Shown: positions 18,931 through 29,528, numbered from the stretch's first letter. The stretch is DNA of 64,000 nt from Lelliottia nimipressuralis (GCF_004115925.1 NZ_SDDX01000001.1:62001-126000), one strand, 5' to 3'. Translations and numbers: made by a program. Notes: a model not told the origin generated them from the letters alone.

Positions 18931-20589
18931 ATGTTTCTCGAACGTGTGGAGATCGTCGGGTTTCGCGGCATTAACCGTTTATCGTTAATGCTGGAACAGA
19001 ACAACGTGCTGATCGGTGAAAACGCCTGGGGTAAATCCAGCCTTCTGGATGCGCTGACCCTGCTGCTTTCGCCGGAGGCAGACCTTTACAGCTTCGTTCG
19101 GGAGGACTTTTGGTTTCCGCCGGGGGATATTCAGGGGCGCGAGCACCATCTGCATATCGTTTTGACCTTTCGCGAGCTGGAGCCCGGTCGTCATCGCGTT
19201 CGCCGCTATCGGCCACTTTCTCCCTGCTGGACGCCCTCCGATGATGGCTATCAGCGTATCTTTTATCGCCTGGAAGGCGAGCTGGCGGAAGATGAGAGTG
19301 TGATGACCCTGCGCGGGTTTATGGATGCCCGCGGGCAGCCTATTCCGCTGGAGGATATTGACGCTCAGGCCGCCCATCTTGTGCGCCTGATGCCGGTGCT
19401 GCGCCTGCGGGATGCGCGCTTTATGCGCCGGATCCGCAACGGCTCGGTGCCTAATTTGCCCGACGTTGAAGTCACCGCCCGCGAGCTGGATTTTCTGGCG
19501 CGCGAGCTGGTGGCGCGTCCGCAAAATCTCACGGACGGGCAGATTCGCCAGGGGCTGTCGGCGATGGTGCAGTTGCTGGAACACTACTTTTCCGAACAGG
19601 GAACGACACAAACCCGCCACCGGCTGATGCGCAGGCGCTCTCACGATGAGCAGCGCAGCTGGCGCTATCTGGATATCATCAACCGTATGATCGACAAACC
19701 CGGTGGGCGCGCGCATCGGGTGATCCTGCTGGGGCTGTTTTCCACGCTGCTGCAGGCGAAAGGGTCGGTGCGGCTGGACCGCGACGCGCGTCCTTTATTG
19801 CTGGTGGAAGATCCTGAAACGCGGCTGCATCCGATCATGCTGTCGGTGGCCTGGCATCTCCTGAATCTGCTGCCCCTTCAGCGCATCACGACCACTAACT
19901 CCGGGGAATTGCTCTCTCTGACGCCGGTGGAGCATGTCTGCCGTCTGGTGCGTGAATCCTCGCGCGTCACCGCGTTTCGCTTGGGACCAGGGGGATTAAA
20001 TCCGGAAGATGGCCGCCGTATCGCATTTCATATCCGCTTTAACCGTGCGTCGTCGCTGTTTGCCCGCTGCTGGCTGTTGGTTGAGGGGGAAACGGAGACC
20101 TGGGTGATCAACGAACTGGCGCGTCAGTGTGGACACCATTTCGACGCCGAAGGGATCAAAGTCATTGAGTTTGCCCAGTCGGGATTAAAACCGCTGATCA
20201 AATTTGCCCGCCGGATGGGGATCGAATGGCATGTGCTGGTGGATGGCGATGAGGCCGGGAAAAAATATGCCAGTACCGTACGCGGTTTGCTGAACAACAA
20301 CCGGGAAGAGGAGCGGGAGCACCTCACGGAATTACCGGCGATGGATATGGAACACTTTATGTATCGTCAGGGGTTCGACGATGTGTTTCACCGCGTGGCC
20401 ATGATCCCGCCGGGCGTGCCGATGAATATGCGACGGGTGATCGCCAAAGCGATTCATCGCTCATCGAAGCCGGATCTGGCTATTGAAGTGTCGGCGGAAG
20501 CAGGACGGAGAGGGGTCGAGGCGGTGCCGACATTACTGCGTAAAATGTTCTCCCGCGTGCTGTGGCTGGCACGCGGGAAAGCTGACTAG
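18931..20589 (+). CDS. ybjD: OLD-family ATP-dependent endonuclease YbjD
   Basis: Overcoming-lysogenisation-defect type protein, 552 residues. The N-terminal ABC/SMC-like ATPase begins FLERVEIVGFRGINRL with Walker A GENAWGKS (29-36). An ABC-type C-terminal motif follows (LLLVEDPETRLHP near 290). A Toprim nuclease domain has the Glu of LLVEGETETW and the acidic VDGDEAGKKY. All catalytic features look intact. The ATG at 18931 has an AGGGGG site 5 bp upstream and gives the family length. The E. coli function is unknown. Its end overlaps the convergent ybjX by 4 bp. No helicase partner of the Gabija type lies beside it. Confidence 0.9.
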   Translation: MFLERVEIVGFRGINRLSLMLEQNNVLIGENAWGKSSLLDALTLLLSPEADLYSFVREDFWFPPGDIQGREHHLHIVLTFRELEPGRHRVRRYRPLSPCWTPSDDGYQRIFYRLEGELAEDESVMTLRGFMDARGQPIPLEDIDAQAAHLVRLMPVLRLRDARFMRRIRNGSVPNLPDVEVTARELDFLARELVARPQNLTDGQIRQGLSAMVQLLEHYFSEQGTTQTRHRLMRRRSHDEQRSWRYLDIINRMIDKPGGRAHRVILLGLFSTLLQAKGSVRLDRDARPLLLVEDPETRLHPIMLSVAWHLLNLLPLQRITTTNSGELLSLTPVEHVCRLVRESSRVTAFRLGPGGLNPEDGRRIAFHIRFNRASSLFARCWLLVEGETETWVINELARQCGHHFDAEGIKVIEFAQSGLKPLIKFARRMGIEWHVLVDGDEAGKKYASTVRGLLNNNREEEREHLTELPAMDMEHFMYRQGFDDVFHRVAMIPPGVPMNMRRVIAKAIHRSSKPDLAIEVSAEAGRRGVEAVPTLLRKMFSRVLWLARGKAD

Positions 20590-21542
20590 CGGCGGGCTGC
20601 CTGATTGATCTGCTCGATCAGGCTATCCAGCAGTTCATAACGGCGACGGTACTCGGAGCGTTTTTTGCTCGCGATCTCTTCCATCGGTTTGCGCGCCATC
20701 TCGAGCGGTAGCTGGAAGTGACCGCTCGCCAGCGGTTCGCCACTCATTGAGCGCCAGAAACTGTCGTAATCCGCCAGCAGTTTGCCCTCTTTTTTCTTAC
20801 GATAGCGCCAGCTGCGATAGATATGCGTGGCGTTGCTGACGGCCAAAATCTGCTCCACCGGGAACGCGGTGCCCAGCGTCATGGCGGCTTCCACCAGCAG
20901 ACGTTTCGGGAACAGGCCATGACAGGCTTTGGTTGCACCCTGGATCAGCTCGTGAGGCACAAAAGCTTTTGCTCCTTGCAGGCCGCCGATAAACAGGGTG
21001 GTTTTCCCGTCGAGCTGACACAGGGTGAAGGTCATCTCGGCCAACACCGTATTCTGGTGATCGCAGAAGGCCAGCGTCGCTTCGCCCTCTTTATCGAGGA
21101 ACGCATCGGCACACAGGCGGATCGTAAACTGGCGTTCGTCTTTGCCGGTCAGCGTTAACAGGGTGACACCTTGTTTGGATAAATACCCGTTCATCAGCGA
21201 TGCCGGAAGGGTTTTGCTCATGGTCTGGTAGTGCCAGTTCAGCGCCTCGAGCGCGCGCTGACGGCTCATGTCTACTGAAAGCCATGGGCGGTGCAGACGG
21301 CACGGCAGCCCAGGCTGCACTTTCAACATTTGCATTAATCGCGGTTGTTTTGCCAGGCTTGCCAGCAGGCGCGCAGTGCTGAACGGTGCCGCCAGCGAAC
21401 GCAGCATGAATTTACGCCGATAGGAGGGGTTCTGCCACGCAAGCCCCGGTGTTAATTCGCCTGATGCAAGGCTCTGGAAAAGCTGCCAGCCTGATTTTGG
21501 CTGCGACGGCTGTGAAGAAGGTAGATCGGCGATGGAAGACAT
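20586..21542 (-). CDS. ybjX: VirK/YbjX family protein (DUF535)
   Basis: Cytoplasmic protein of 318 residues in the VirK/YbjX family, which is PhoP-regulated and linked to antimicrobial peptide resistance in Salmonella; the molecular activity is unknown. Conserved pieces include YRRKFMLRSLAAPFST, HRPWLSVDM, LGTAFPVEQILAVSNATH and a charged C-terminus (KKRSEYRRRYELLDSL). It overlaps ybjD tail to tail by 4 bp and diverges from macAB across 160 bp holding a PhoP-box-like repeat. Confidence 0.9.
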   Translation of the reverse strand: MSSIADLPSSQPSQPKSGWQLFQSLASGELTPGLAWQNPSYRRKFMLRSLAAPFSTARLLASLAKQPRLMQMLKVQPGLPCRLHRPWLSVDMSRQRALEALNWHYQTMSKTLPASLMNGYLSKQGVTLLTLTGKDERQFTIRLCADAFLDKEGEATLAFCDHQNTVLAEMTFTLCQLDGKTTLFIGGLQGAKAFVPHELIQGATKACHGLFPKRLLVEAAMTLGTAFPVEQILAVSNATHIYRSWRYRKKKEGKLLADYDSFWRSMSGEPLASGHFQLPLEMARKPMEEIASKKRSEYRRRYELLDSLIEQINQAARR

Positions 21543-21638
21543 GATTATTCCTGGCTTCTGGATGAGATCTCTATTTCAGCAGCCATTTAATCAACATCTC
21601 GTCAACAAATGAGGTGAGAGATAAAAAAACGGGGGTTT

Positions 21639-21676
21639 CGTTGAGGAACAGTTTAGATAGAATCGACATTTATAAT
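21639..21676 (+). promoter_or_regulatory. macAB promoter with PhoP-box-like repeat
   Basis: A consensus -10 TATAAT lies at 21671-21676, 26 bp before the macA ATG. Upstream are CGTTGA (21639-21644) and AGTTTA (21650-21655) with 5 bp between, the spacing of PhoP direct repeats (consensus hexamer TGTTTA). PhoP repression of macAB is known in Salmonella. The -10 is convincing; the PhoP assignment rests on two imperfect half-sites. Confidence 0.5.
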
Positions 21677-21702
21677 TGCCAGAACATTTATTTGGAATAT
21701 TT

Positions 21703-22818
21703 ATGAATCTCAAGGGAAAACGCAGGAAGCTGTTTTTACTGTTGGCCGTCGTCGTGCTGGTGGGCGGATACTGGCTGTGGCAGGTCCTCAACGCACCTGT
21801 GCCGCAGTACCAGACGCTGATTGTGCGGCCGGGCGAGCTGCAACAAAGCGTGCTGGCAACCGGTAAGCTGGACGCTCTGCGAAAAGTCGACGTCGGTGCG
21901 CAGGTCAGCGGTCAGCTTAAAACGCTGTCGGTTGAGATTGGCGACAAAGTGAAAAAAGGTCAGCTGCTGGGGGTGATCGATCCTGAGCAGGCAGAAAACC
22001 AGATCCGCGAAGTAGAAGCCACGCTTATGGAATTACGCGCCCAGCGCAGCCAGGCCGAAGCCGAGCGCAAGCTGGCGCAGGTGACGCTTGGACGTCAGCA
22101 GGCGCTGGCAAAAACGCAGGCCGTTTCCCGTCAGGATCTGGATACCGCGACGACGGAACTGGCGGTAAAACAGGCGCAGATTGGCACCATTGACGCGCAA
22201 ATCAAACGCAACCAGGCCTCCCTGGATACGGCCAAAACTAACCTCGATTACACCCGTATCGTGGCACCGATGGCCGGGGAAGTGACGCAAATCACCACCC
22301 TGCAGGGCCAGACGGTTATCGCCGCTCAGCAGGCGCCAAACATCCTGACGCTGGCGGATATGGGCACCATGCTGGTAAAAGCGCAGGTTTCCGAGGCTGA
22401 CGTTATCCACCTCAAGCCCGGCCAGAAAGCCTGGTTCACGGTGCTAGGCGATCCGAATACCCGCTATGAGGGCGTGCTGAAGGATATTCTGCCGACGCCG
22501 GAGAAGGTTAATGACGCGATTTTCTACTATGCCCGCTTTGAAGTGCCAAACCCAAAAGGCGTGCTGCGTCTGGATATGACCGCGCAGGTGCATATTCAGC
22601 TGACGGGCGTGAAAGATGTGCTGACCGTCCCGCTGGCGGCGCTGGGCGAACCGGCAGGCAACAACCGCTACAAAGTGAAAGTGCTGCGTAACGGCGAAAC
22701 CCGCGAGCGCGAGGTGGAGATTGGCGAGCGTAATGATACGGACGTCGTGATCGTCAAAGGACTCGAAGAGGGCGACGAAGTGGTGACGGGTGAAAGCCAG
22801 TCCGGGGCCGCGAAATGA
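21703..22818 (+). CDS. macA: Macrolide efflux periplasmic adaptor MacA
   Basis: Membrane-fusion protein of the MacAB-TolC tripartite pump, 371 residues. It has one N-terminal TM (about 9-27), then barrel, lipoyl and alpha-hairpin domains. Conserved segments are [17 protein letters not shown], the coiled-coil arms around 100-175 ([32 protein letters not shown]) and the [13 protein letters not shown] lipoyl half. The ATG at 21703 gives the expected length; an upstream TTG would start inside the -10 hexamer. It is coupled to macB by an ATGA overlap. Confidence 0.96.
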   Translation: MNLKGKRRKLFLLLAVVVLVGGYWLWQVLNAPVPQYQTLIVRPGELQQSVLATGKLDALRKVDVGAQVSGQLKTLSVEIGDKVKKGQLLGVIDPEQAENQIREVEATLMELRAQRSQAEAERKLAQVTLGRQQALAKTQAVSRQDLDTATTELAVKQAQIGTIDAQIKRNQASLDTAKTNLDYTRIVAPMAGEVTQITTLQGQTVIAAQQAPNILTLADMGTMLVKAQVSEADVIHLKPGQKAWFTVLGDPNTRYEGVLKDILPTPEKVNDAIFYYARFEVPNPKGVLRLDMTAQVHIQLTGVKDVLTVPLAALGEPAGNNRYKVKVLRNGETREREVEIGERNDTDVVIVKGLEEGDEVVTGESQSGAAK

Positions 22819-24755
22819 CGGCACTGCTTGAACTGAACGATATCCGCCGCAGCTATCCTTCCGGGGAGGGGGCGGTGGAGGTGCTGAAGGGCATCACTCT
22901 GCGCGTCGAAGCCGGGGAGATGGTGGCGATCGTCGGGGCGTCCGGCTCAGGAAAATCCACCCTGATGAACATTCTCGGCTGCCTGGATAAACCAACCAGC
23001 GGCACCTATCGCGTGGCGGGGACGGATATTTCCACCCTCGACAGCGATGCGCTGGCCAAACTGCGCCGTGAACACTTCGGTTTTATCTTCCAGCGATACC
23101 ATCTGCTTTCGCATCTGACGGCGGCGCAAAACGTGGAAGTCCCGGCGGTGTATGCCGGTGTGGAACGTAAGAAGCGCCTTGAGCGCGCCCATGCGCTGCT
23201 GACGCGTCTGGGTCTGGCCGAGCGTGTCGATTATCAGCCGTCGCAGCTCTCTGGCGGCCAGCAGCAGCGCGTGAGTATTGCCCGCGCGCTGATGAACGGC
23301 GGGCAGGTGATTCTGGCCGATGAACCGACGGGCGCGCTGGACAGCCATTCCGGGGAAGAGGTGATGGCGATCCTGCACCAACTGCGCGAGCAGGGGCATA
23401 CGGTGATTATCGTCACCCACGATCCGCAGGTGGCGGCGCAGGCGGAGAGAATCATTGAAATTCACGACGGTGAGCTGATAAGCAACCCGCCAGCGAAGAA
23501 AAATCACGTCGGTGTGCAGAAAACGATCCTGCCGCCGCCGACGGGCTGGGGGCAGTTTGTCAGCGGATTCCGCGAGGCGTTAACCATGGCCTGGCTGGCG
23601 ATGGTGGCGAACAAAATGCGCACATTGCTGACCATGCTCGGCATTATCATCGGCATTGCATCGGTGGTATCGATTGTGGTGGTGGGCGATGCGGCGAAAC
23701 AGCTGGTGCTGGCGGATATCCGCGCCATCGGGACCAACACCATCGATGTCTATCCGGGTAAAGATTTTGGTGACGATGAACCGCAAAACCAGCAGGCGCT
23801 GAAGTATGACGATCTGGTGGCGCTGCAAAAACAGCCGTGGGTGAACTCGGCCACCCCAGCGGTATCGCAAAACCTGCGTCTGCGCTATGGCAATATTGAC
23901 GTAGCGGCCAGCGCCAACGGTGTGAGCGGTGACTATTTTAACGTCTACGGGATGACCTTCAGCCAGGGCGCAACCTTTAACGCCGAGCAGCTTGCGGGCC
24001 GCGCGCAGGTGGTGGTGCTGGACGACAACTCGCGTCGTCAGCTGTTCCCGAATAAAACCAACGTCGTCGGTGAAGTGATTCTGGTCGGTAACATGCCCGC
24101 GACGGTGATTGGCGTGGCGGAAGAGAAGCAGTCGATGTTTGGCAGCAGTAAGATCCTGCGCGTCTGGCTGCCGTACACCACCATTTCCGGGCGTATCATG
24201 GGGCAGTCGTGGCTTAACTCCATCACCGTGCGGGTGAAAGAGGGTTACGACAGCACTCAGGCCGAACAGCAGATCGAACGACTGCTCACCCTGCGCCACG
24301 GGAAGAAAGATTTCTTCACCTGGAATATGGACGGCGTCTTGAAAACGGCGGAAAAGACCACACGTACTCTTCAGATGTTCCTGACGCTGGTGGCGGTAAT
24401 TTCGCTGGTCGTCGGTGGGATCGGGGTGATGAATATCATGCTGGTTTCGGTGACGGAGCGCACGCGCGAGATTGGCATTCGCATGGCGGTTGGCGCGCGG
24501 GCAAGCGATGTGCTGCAACAGTTTTTGATTGAAGCGGTGCTGGTTTGTCTGGTGGGCGGTGCCTTTGGTATCACGCTTTCGATGCTGATCGCCTTTACGT
24601 TGCAGCTGTTTTTACCGGGCTGGGAGATCGGTTTCTCACCCTTTGCGCTGCTGACGGCGTTTTTATGTTCGACGGCGACGGGCGTGCTGTTTGGCTGGTT
24701 ACCGGCGCGCAATGCGGCGCGGCTCGATCCGGTGGATGCGTTGGCTCGCGAGTGA
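22815..24755 (+). CDS. macB: Macrolide export ATP-binding/permease protein MacB
   Basis: Inner-membrane ABC component of MacAB-TolC, 646 residues. The N-terminal ATPase has Walker A GASGSGKS (41-48), signature LSGGQQQR and Walker [12 protein letters not shown]1 at about 275-300 ([21 protein letters not shown]) is followed by a large periplasmic domain, and TM2-4 lie after about residue 520 with an FtsX-like domain ([15 protein letters not shown]). It exports macrolides, heat-stable enterotoxin and possibly lipopeptides in relatives. It overlaps macA by 4 bp and ends before a bidirectional terminator. Confidence 0.97.
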   Translation: MTALLELNDIRRSYPSGEGAVEVLKGITLRVEAGEMVAIVGASGSGKSTLMNILGCLDKPTSGTYRVAGTDISTLDSDALAKLRREHFGFIFQRYHLLSHLTAAQNVEVPAVYAGVERKKRLERAHALLTRLGLAERVDYQPSQLSGGQQQRVSIARALMNGGQVILADEPTGALDSHSGEEVMAILHQLREQGHTVIIVTHDPQVAAQAERIIEIHDGELISNPPAKKNHVGVQKTILPPPTGWGQFVSGFREALTMAWLAMVANKMRTLLTMLGIIIGIASVVSIVVVGDAAKQLVLADIRAIGTNTIDVYPGKDFGDDEPQNQQALKYDDLVALQKQPWVNSATPAVSQNLRLRYGNIDVAASANGVSGDYFNVYGMTFSQGATFNAEQLAGRAQVVVLDDNSRRQLFPNKTNVVGEVILVGNMPATVIGVAEEKQSMFGSSKILRVWLPYTTISGRIMGQSWLNSITVRVKEGYDSTQAEQQIERLLTLRHGKKDFFTWNMDGVLKTAEKTTRTLQMFLTLVAVISLVVGGIGVMNIMLVSVTERTREIGIRMAVGARASDVLQQFLIEAVLVCLVGGAFGITLSMLIAFTLQLFLPGWEIGFSPFALLTAFLCSTATGVLFGWLPARNAARLDPVDALARE

Positions 24756-24798
24756 GTTTTACCGGGTTACGCGCCGTCGCGCGACCGGTGCTGGAAAT

Positions 24799-24829
24799 AA
24801 AAATGCCAGCCGATCGGGCTGGCATTTTG
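24799..24829. terminator. Bidirectional terminator macB/cspD
   Basis: Perfect 9-bp arms ATGCCAGCC/GGCTGGCAT (24803-24811, 24817-24825), flanked by A-run on the left and TTTT on the right. It therefore works for macB on the plus strand and cspD on the minus strand. Confidence 0.85.
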
Positions 24830-24859
24830 CCGACAGGATGTACACAATGAATCAGAGGG

Positions 24860-25081
24860 CTAAGCGACAGCTTCTGCTTCAATGGGCACAATGACACTGG
24901 CATGATTGCCTTTTGGCCCCTGGTGAACATCAAACCGAACCGACTGTCCGGCTTTTAGTGTTCTGTATCCATCCATCTGAATGGTGGAATAGTGAGCGAA
25001 GATATCTTCGCCGCCGCCTTCAGGGCAGATGAACCCGAACCCTTTGGCGTTGTTGAACCACTTAACAGTACCCATTTCCAT
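24860..25081 (-). CDS. cspD: Cold-shock-like protein CspD
   Basis: Single cold-shock domain, 73 residues. RNP1 (KGFGFICPEG) and RNP2 (DIFAHYSTI) are intact. In E. coli CspD is not cold-induced; it is made in stationary phase, binds single-stranded DNA and inhibits replication, and is toxic in excess. The upstream leader carries an AAGGATG site and the inverted repeat at 25101-25117. It diverges from clpSA, as in relatives. Confidence 0.96.
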   Translation of the reverse strand: MEMGTVKWFNNAKGFGFICPEGGGEDIFAHYSTIQMDGYRTLKAGQSVRFDVHQGPKGNHASVIVPIEAEAVA

Positions 25082-25401
25082 GCTTCGACATCCTTCGTAT
25101 ATCTTATTAAGTAAGATGGAATGAACCGGTGGTGGAGTGGGGGCTGTTCAAAACCTCGCCAACTCACGCTTGTACAATTTAGATAAACCAGCCTTATCGT
25201 CAAGTGTCAGGCGCTGGAGTTGGGACAATAATCAACCAAAATTTGAAGCAGTTAACGCTATTGACGGGAATGTGACAGACATCGCGGATGGCAGTAATAG
25301 ATGTTTGTTATCTGATATCTGAGGTAGATTCAGAATATGTATCAATGCCTGTCAGCGAAAAATGTTCTGCCGGAAACCGTAACCGATGATGACGACTGAC
25401 A
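25082..25401. other. Divergent intergenic region cspD/clpS
   Basis: 320 bp with no credible gene; short frames here lack ribosome-binding sites. It must hold the promoters of cspD (minus) and clpSA (plus). The only clear structure is an inverted repeat ATCTTA-ttaag-TAAGAT at 25101-25117, just upstream of the cspD ribosome-binding site, which could act as an operator or an mRNA leader hairpin. Confidence 0.55.
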
Positions 25402-25722
25402 ATGGGTAAGACGAACGACTGGCTGGATTTTGACCAGCTGGCGGAAGACAAAGTGCGCGACGCGCTAAAACCGCCATCTATGTATAAAGTTATGTTAATG
25501 AACGATGATTACACGCCGATGGAATTTGTTATTGACGTGCTACAAAAGTTCTTTTCTTATGATGTTGAACGTGCAACGCAATTGATGCTCACCGTTCACT
25601 ATCGCGGCAAAGCCATCTGCGGCATTTTTACTGCCGAAGTAGCCGAAACCAAAGTGGCGATGGTGAACGAGTATGCAAGGGAGAACGAGCATCCGTTGCT
25701 GTGTACGCTGGAAAAAGCCTGA
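25402..25722 (+). CDS. clpS: ClpAP adaptor ClpS
   Basis: N-recognin that binds N-degron substrates and hands them to ClpA, 106 residues. A flexible N-terminal extension (about 1-25) precedes the core. The N-degron pocket shows [10 protein letters not shown] (about 34-43) with hydrophobic pocket residues, and [10 protein letters not shown] carries the conserved His. The ATG at 25402 gives the family length. It starts the clpSA operon, 27 bp before clpA. Aat, which makes N-degrons, is encoded 3 kb away. Confidence 0.97.
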   Translation: MGKTNDWLDFDQLAEDKVRDALKPPSMYKVMLMNDDYTPMEFVIDVLQKFFSYDVERATQLMLTVHYRGKAICGIFTAEVAETKVAMVNEYARENEHPLLCTLEKA

Positions 25723-25749
25723 AAAGGCATAAAATTGGGGGAGGTGCCT

Positions 25750-28029
25750 ATGCTCAATCAAGAACTGGAACTCAGTTTAAACATGGCTTTCGCCAGAGCG
25801 CGTGAGCACCGTCATGAGTTTATGACCGTTGAGCACCTGCTGCTTGCACTGCTCAGCAACCCATCCGCCCGCGAAGCGCTGGAAGCCTGCTCCGTGGACC
25901 TGGTGGCGTTACGTCAGGAACTCGAAGCCTTCATCGAACAAACGACACCGGTGCTGCCCGTCAGCGAAGAGGAGCGCGACACTCAGCCGACGCTCAGCTT
26001 CCAGCGCGTGCTGCAGCGTGCGGTGTTCCACGTCCAGTCCTCTGGCCGTAGCGAAGTGACTGGCGCAAATGTGCTGGTTGCCATCTTTAGCGAGCAGGAG
26101 TCGCAAGCTGCGTACCTGCTGCGTAAACACGAAGTCAGCCGACTCGACGTGGTGAACTTTATCTCTCACGGAACGCGAAAAGACGAGCCTAATCAGGCGT
26201 CGGATTCCAGCAATCAGGTCAATAATAATGAAGAGCAAGCAGGCGGGGAGGATCGTATGGAAAACTTCACCACCAATCTTAACCAGCTTGCTCGCGTCGG
26301 TGGGATCGACCCGCTGATTGGCCGCGATAAAGAGCTGGAACGCGCGATTCAGGTCCTGTGCCGTCGTCGTAAGAACAACCCGCTGCTGGTGGGGGAATCG
26401 GGCGTGGGTAAAACCGCGATTGCTGAAGGGCTGGCCTGGCGTATTGTGCAGGGCGATGTTCCAGAAGTGATGGCCGATTGCACCATCTACTCGCTGGATA
26501 TCGGTTCCCTGCTGGCGGGCACCAAATATCGCGGTGATTTCGAAAAACGCTTCAAAGCCTTGCTGAAACAGCTGGAGCAAGACACCAGCAGCATTCTGTT
26601 TATCGATGAAATTCACACCATCATCGGCGCAGGTGCGGCGTCTGGCGGCCAGGTGGATGCGGCTAACCTGATCAAACCGCTGCTCTCCAGCGGCAAGATC
26701 CGCGTAATGGGGTCGACCACCTATCAGGAATTCAGCAATATCTTCGAGAAGGACCGTGCGCTGGCGCGCCGCTTCCAGAAAATTGATATTACTGAGCCGT
26801 CCGTTGAGGAAACGGTGCAGATTATTAACGGCCTGAAACCGAAGTACGAAGCGCACCACGACGTGCGTTACACCGCCAAAGCGGTGCGTGCGGCGGTAGA
26901 GCTGGCGGTGAAATACATCAACGACCGTCATCTGCCGGATAAAGCGATTGACGTGATCGACGAAGCGGGCGCGCGTGCGCGTCTGATGCCGGCCAGCAAA
27001 CGCAAGAAAACCGTCAATGTGGCGGACATTGAATCCGTGGTAGCTCGCATCGCGCGTATCCCTGAGAAGAGTGTCTCTCAGAGCGACCGCGATACCTTGA
27101 GAAACCTCGGCGACCGCCTGAAAATGCTGGTGTTTGGCCAGGATAAAGCCATTGAGGCCTTAACCGAAGCCATCAAGATGGCCCGTGCCGGGCTGGGACA
27201 CGACCATAAACCGGTCGGCTCTTTCCTGTTTGCCGGTCCAACCGGTGTCGGGAAAACCGAGGTAACGGTGCAGCTGTCTAAAGCGTTGGGCATTGAGCTG
27301 CTGCGCTTTGATATGTCCGAGTACATGGAACGCCACACCGTCAGCCGTTTGATTGGTGCGCCTCCAGGATACGTGGGCTTTGACCAGGGCGGCCTGCTCA
27401 CCGATGCGGTGATCAAGCATCCGCACGCGGTTCTGCTGCTCGATGAGATCGAGAAAGCGCACCCGGACGTGTTCAACATCCTGCTTCAGGTGATGGACAA
27501 CGGGACGCTGACCGACAACAACGGGCGCAAAGCGGACTTCCGCAACGTGGTGCTGGTGATGACCACCAACGCCGGTGTGCGTGAAACGGAACGCAAATCT
27601 ATCGGCCTGATCCACCAGGATAACAGCACCGATGCGATGGAAGAGATCAAGAAGATCTTTACGCCAGAGTTCCGTAACCGTCTGGACAACATTATCTGGT
27701 TCGATCACCTGTCTACCGAGGTGATCCATCAGGTGGTGGACAAGTTCATCGTCGAGCTGCAGGTCCAGCTGGATCAGAAAGGCGTATCGCTGGAAGTGAG
27801 TCAGGAGGCCCGCAACTGGCTGGCCGAGAAAGGCTACGACCGTGCGATGGGCGCACGTCCGATGGCGCGAGCCATTCAGGACAACCTGAAAAAACCGCTG
27901 GCCAACGAACTGCTGTTTGGTTCACTGGTGGATGGCGGACAGGTGACCGTGGCGCTGGATCAGGCGAAAGGGGAGTTGACGTACGACTTCCAGAGTGCGC
28001 AGAAGCATAAGCCAGAAGCGGCACACTGA
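25750..28029 (+). CDS. clpA: ATP-dependent Clp protease ATPase subunit ClpA
   Basis: AAA+ unfoldase of ClpAP, 759 residues. The N-domain (about 1-145) docks ClpS. D1 has Walker A GESGVGKT near 215 and D2 has GPTGVGKT near 495, with the IGL loop ([10 protein letters not shown]) that contacts ClpP. The ATG at 25750 has GGAGGTG upstream; a frame starting 15 bp earlier lacks such a site. An internal in-frame ATG at 26257 (codon 170) follows GGGGAGGA, matching the known shorter ClpA isoform start in E. coli. Confidence 0.97.
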   Translation: MLNQELELSLNMAFARAREHRHEFMTVEHLLLALLSNPSAREALEACSVDLVALRQELEAFIEQTTPVLPVSEEERDTQPTLSFQRVLQRAVFHVQSSGRSEVTGANVLVAIFSEQESQAAYLLRKHEVSRLDVVNFISHGTRKDEPNQASDSSNQVNNNEEQAGGEDRMENFTTNLNQLARVGGIDPLIGRDKELERAIQVLCRRRKNNPLLVGESGVGKTAIAEGLAWRIVQGDVPEVMADCTIYSLDIGSLLAGTKYRGDFEKRFKALLKQLEQDTSSILFIDEIHTIIGAGAASGGQVDAANLIKPLLSSGKIRVMGSTTYQEFSNIFEKDRALARRFQKIDITEPSVEETVQIINGLKPKYEAHHDVRYTAKAVRAAVELAVKYINDRHLPDKAIDVIDEAGARARLMPASKRKKTVNVADIESVVARIARIPEKSVSQSDRDTLRNLGDRLKMLVFGQDKAIEALTEAIKMARAGLGHDHKPVGSFLFAGPTGVGKTEVTVQLSKALGIELLRFDMSEYMERHTVSRLIGAPPGYVGFDQGGLLTDAVIKHPHAVLLLDEIEKAHPDVFNILLQVMDNGTLTDNNGRKADFRNVVLVMTTNAGVRETERKSIGLIHQDNSTDAMEEIKKIFTPEFRNRLDNIIWFDHLSTEVIHQVVDKFIVELQVQLDQKGVSLEVSQEARNWLAEKGYDRAMGARPMARAIQDNLKKPLANELLFGSLVDGGQVTVALDQAKGELTYDFQSAQKHKPEAAH

Positions 28030-28046
28030 GTTATATCGCGTAAATA

Positions 28047-28073
28047 AAAGCCGGGTGAAAGCCCGGTTTTTTT
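28047..28073 (+). terminator. Terminator of clpSA
   Basis: The arms CCGGG (28051-28055) and CCCGG (28062-28066), extended by AAG/TTT pairs, are followed by seven T. A standard rho-independent terminator 22 bp after the clpA stop. Confidence 0.85.
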
Positions 28074-28205
28074 ATGTCTGTCATTTACGGGGGGATGCAT
28101 GTTGGACGCGTCAGGCTGTTGCATGTGACCGGTTCGGATATAACGCAGGCGTTGGCGAGGTCTCTGACGGTAATAGATTTTCGGCCTGGCCCGGTTTATA
28201 GCGGA

Positions 28206-28239
28206 AATAAAAAAGGCCGGGGATTCCCCGACCTTTTTA
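28206..28239. terminator. Terminator of infA
   Basis: Arms AAAAAGGcCGGGG and CCCCGaCCTTTTT with loop ATT and one mismatch. On the minus strand it ends infA with a T-run. A-run/T-run symmetry makes it potentially bidirectional. Confidence 0.8.
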
Positions 28240-28270
28240 AATATCTCTACGCCTTTACTGGCGAAAACAA

Positions 28271-28489
<219 letters not shown>

Positions 28490-28531
28490 CTAATCCTCTG
28501 GGGTATCACTACCAAGTTTTGAACCGGCAAG

Positions 28532-28560
28532 ATAATGCCGAAATTCATCAATTAAGTAAA
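28532..28560 (-). promoter_or_regulatory. Candidate infA promoter
   Basis: Minus-strand TTTACT (28555-28560), 17-bp spacer, CATTAT (28532-28537), 43 bp upstream of the infA ATG. Both hexamers match the sigma-70 consensus at four of six positions. A second, more distal promoter is expected from E. coli but I could not place it. Confidence 0.4.
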
Positions 28561-28777
28561 GAATTGCGCGTTTAAAACGCAACAAAACAGTTTCGGCGTA
28601 TTGCCCAGTCGTCACGGTATAACCGTACGAGAAGCGCATTCGTAAAGGGGAGGCGACAGGATAAACGCAAGGACGTTATCTGGTGCGAAGGATTCCCAAA
28701 CGGCGGCGGGGCAACAGGCTGAACCTACTCTGCGGCACCAATTATAACACTCCTCATCGGAAATGGGCGGAAAACAT

Positions 28778-29482
28778 TTATGCCTGAGAGATAAAGAGCG
28801 TTCTGGGAACCCAAAACTTCTGTGGCAGCTTCTGCAAACGCATGGCATCCAGCTGTTCCAGATAATGTCGACGTGATATTTCAACGGCGCCTAGCGAGGC
28901 GGTGTGCTCGTTCAACACCTGACAATCGACCAGTTGACCACCGCGCAGAGAGAACTCCTGGCAAAAGACCAGCAGGGCCGTTTTGGAAGCGTTAATGGCG
29001 CGGCTGAACATCGACTCACCGCAAAACAAGGTGCCCTGCGCCACGCCGTACATGCCGCCAACTAGCGCCTCGTTTTCCCACACTTCGATGGAGTGGGCGT
29101 GGCCCAGTTCATGTAAGCGATGATAAGCGTCGATAATGTCGTGCGTGATCCAGGTGCCTTCATGACGATCGCGGGCACACCCTTCGATCACCTGCCCGAA
29201 CGCGTGATTGAGCGTCACCCGATACGGGGATTTCGCATGGAAGCGTTTCATGCTGCGACTCAGGTGAAACTGCGCGGGCAGCAGCACTGCGCGGGGGTCG
29301 GGCGACCACCAAAGAATCGGATCGCCGGGTGAGAACCAGGGAAAAATGCCGCGCTGGTAGGCCATCAGCAGACGTGCCGGGCTTAAATCACCGCCAAGCG
29401 CCAGTAGCCCATTGGGTTCACGTAGCGCTCCCTCTGGCGAAGGGAACGCAATATTATGACGAGAAAGCTGGACCAGGCGCAT
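28778..29482 (-). CDS. aat: Leucyl/phenylalanyl-tRNA--protein transferase
   Basis: Cytoplasmic enzyme that adds Leu or Phe from aminoacyl-tRNA to N-terminal Lys/Arg, producing N-degrons for ClpS-ClpAP. At 234 residues it is the normal length. Signature segments are [40 protein letters not shown], the [20 protein letters not shown] block and [14 protein letters not shown]. It lies 46 bp upstream of nothing on its own strand but follows cydC at that distance, so co-transcription with cydDC is possible. Confidence 0.97.
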   Translation of the reverse strand: MRLVQLSRHNIAFPSPEGALREPNGLLALGGDLSPARLLMAYQRGIFPWFSPGDPILWWSPDPRAVLLPAQFHLSRSMKRFHAKSPYRVTLNHAFGQVIEGCARDRHEGTWITHDIIDAYHRLHELGHAHSIEVWENEALVGGMYGVAQGTLFCGESMFSRAINASKTALLVFCQEFSLRGGQLVDCQVLNEHTASLGAVEISRRHYLEQLDAMRLQKLPQKFWVPRTLFISQA

Positions 29483-29528
29483 GACTGCGAAACTCCAATA
29501 CGCGAGTTAGGATCGGTTCAAATATAGT

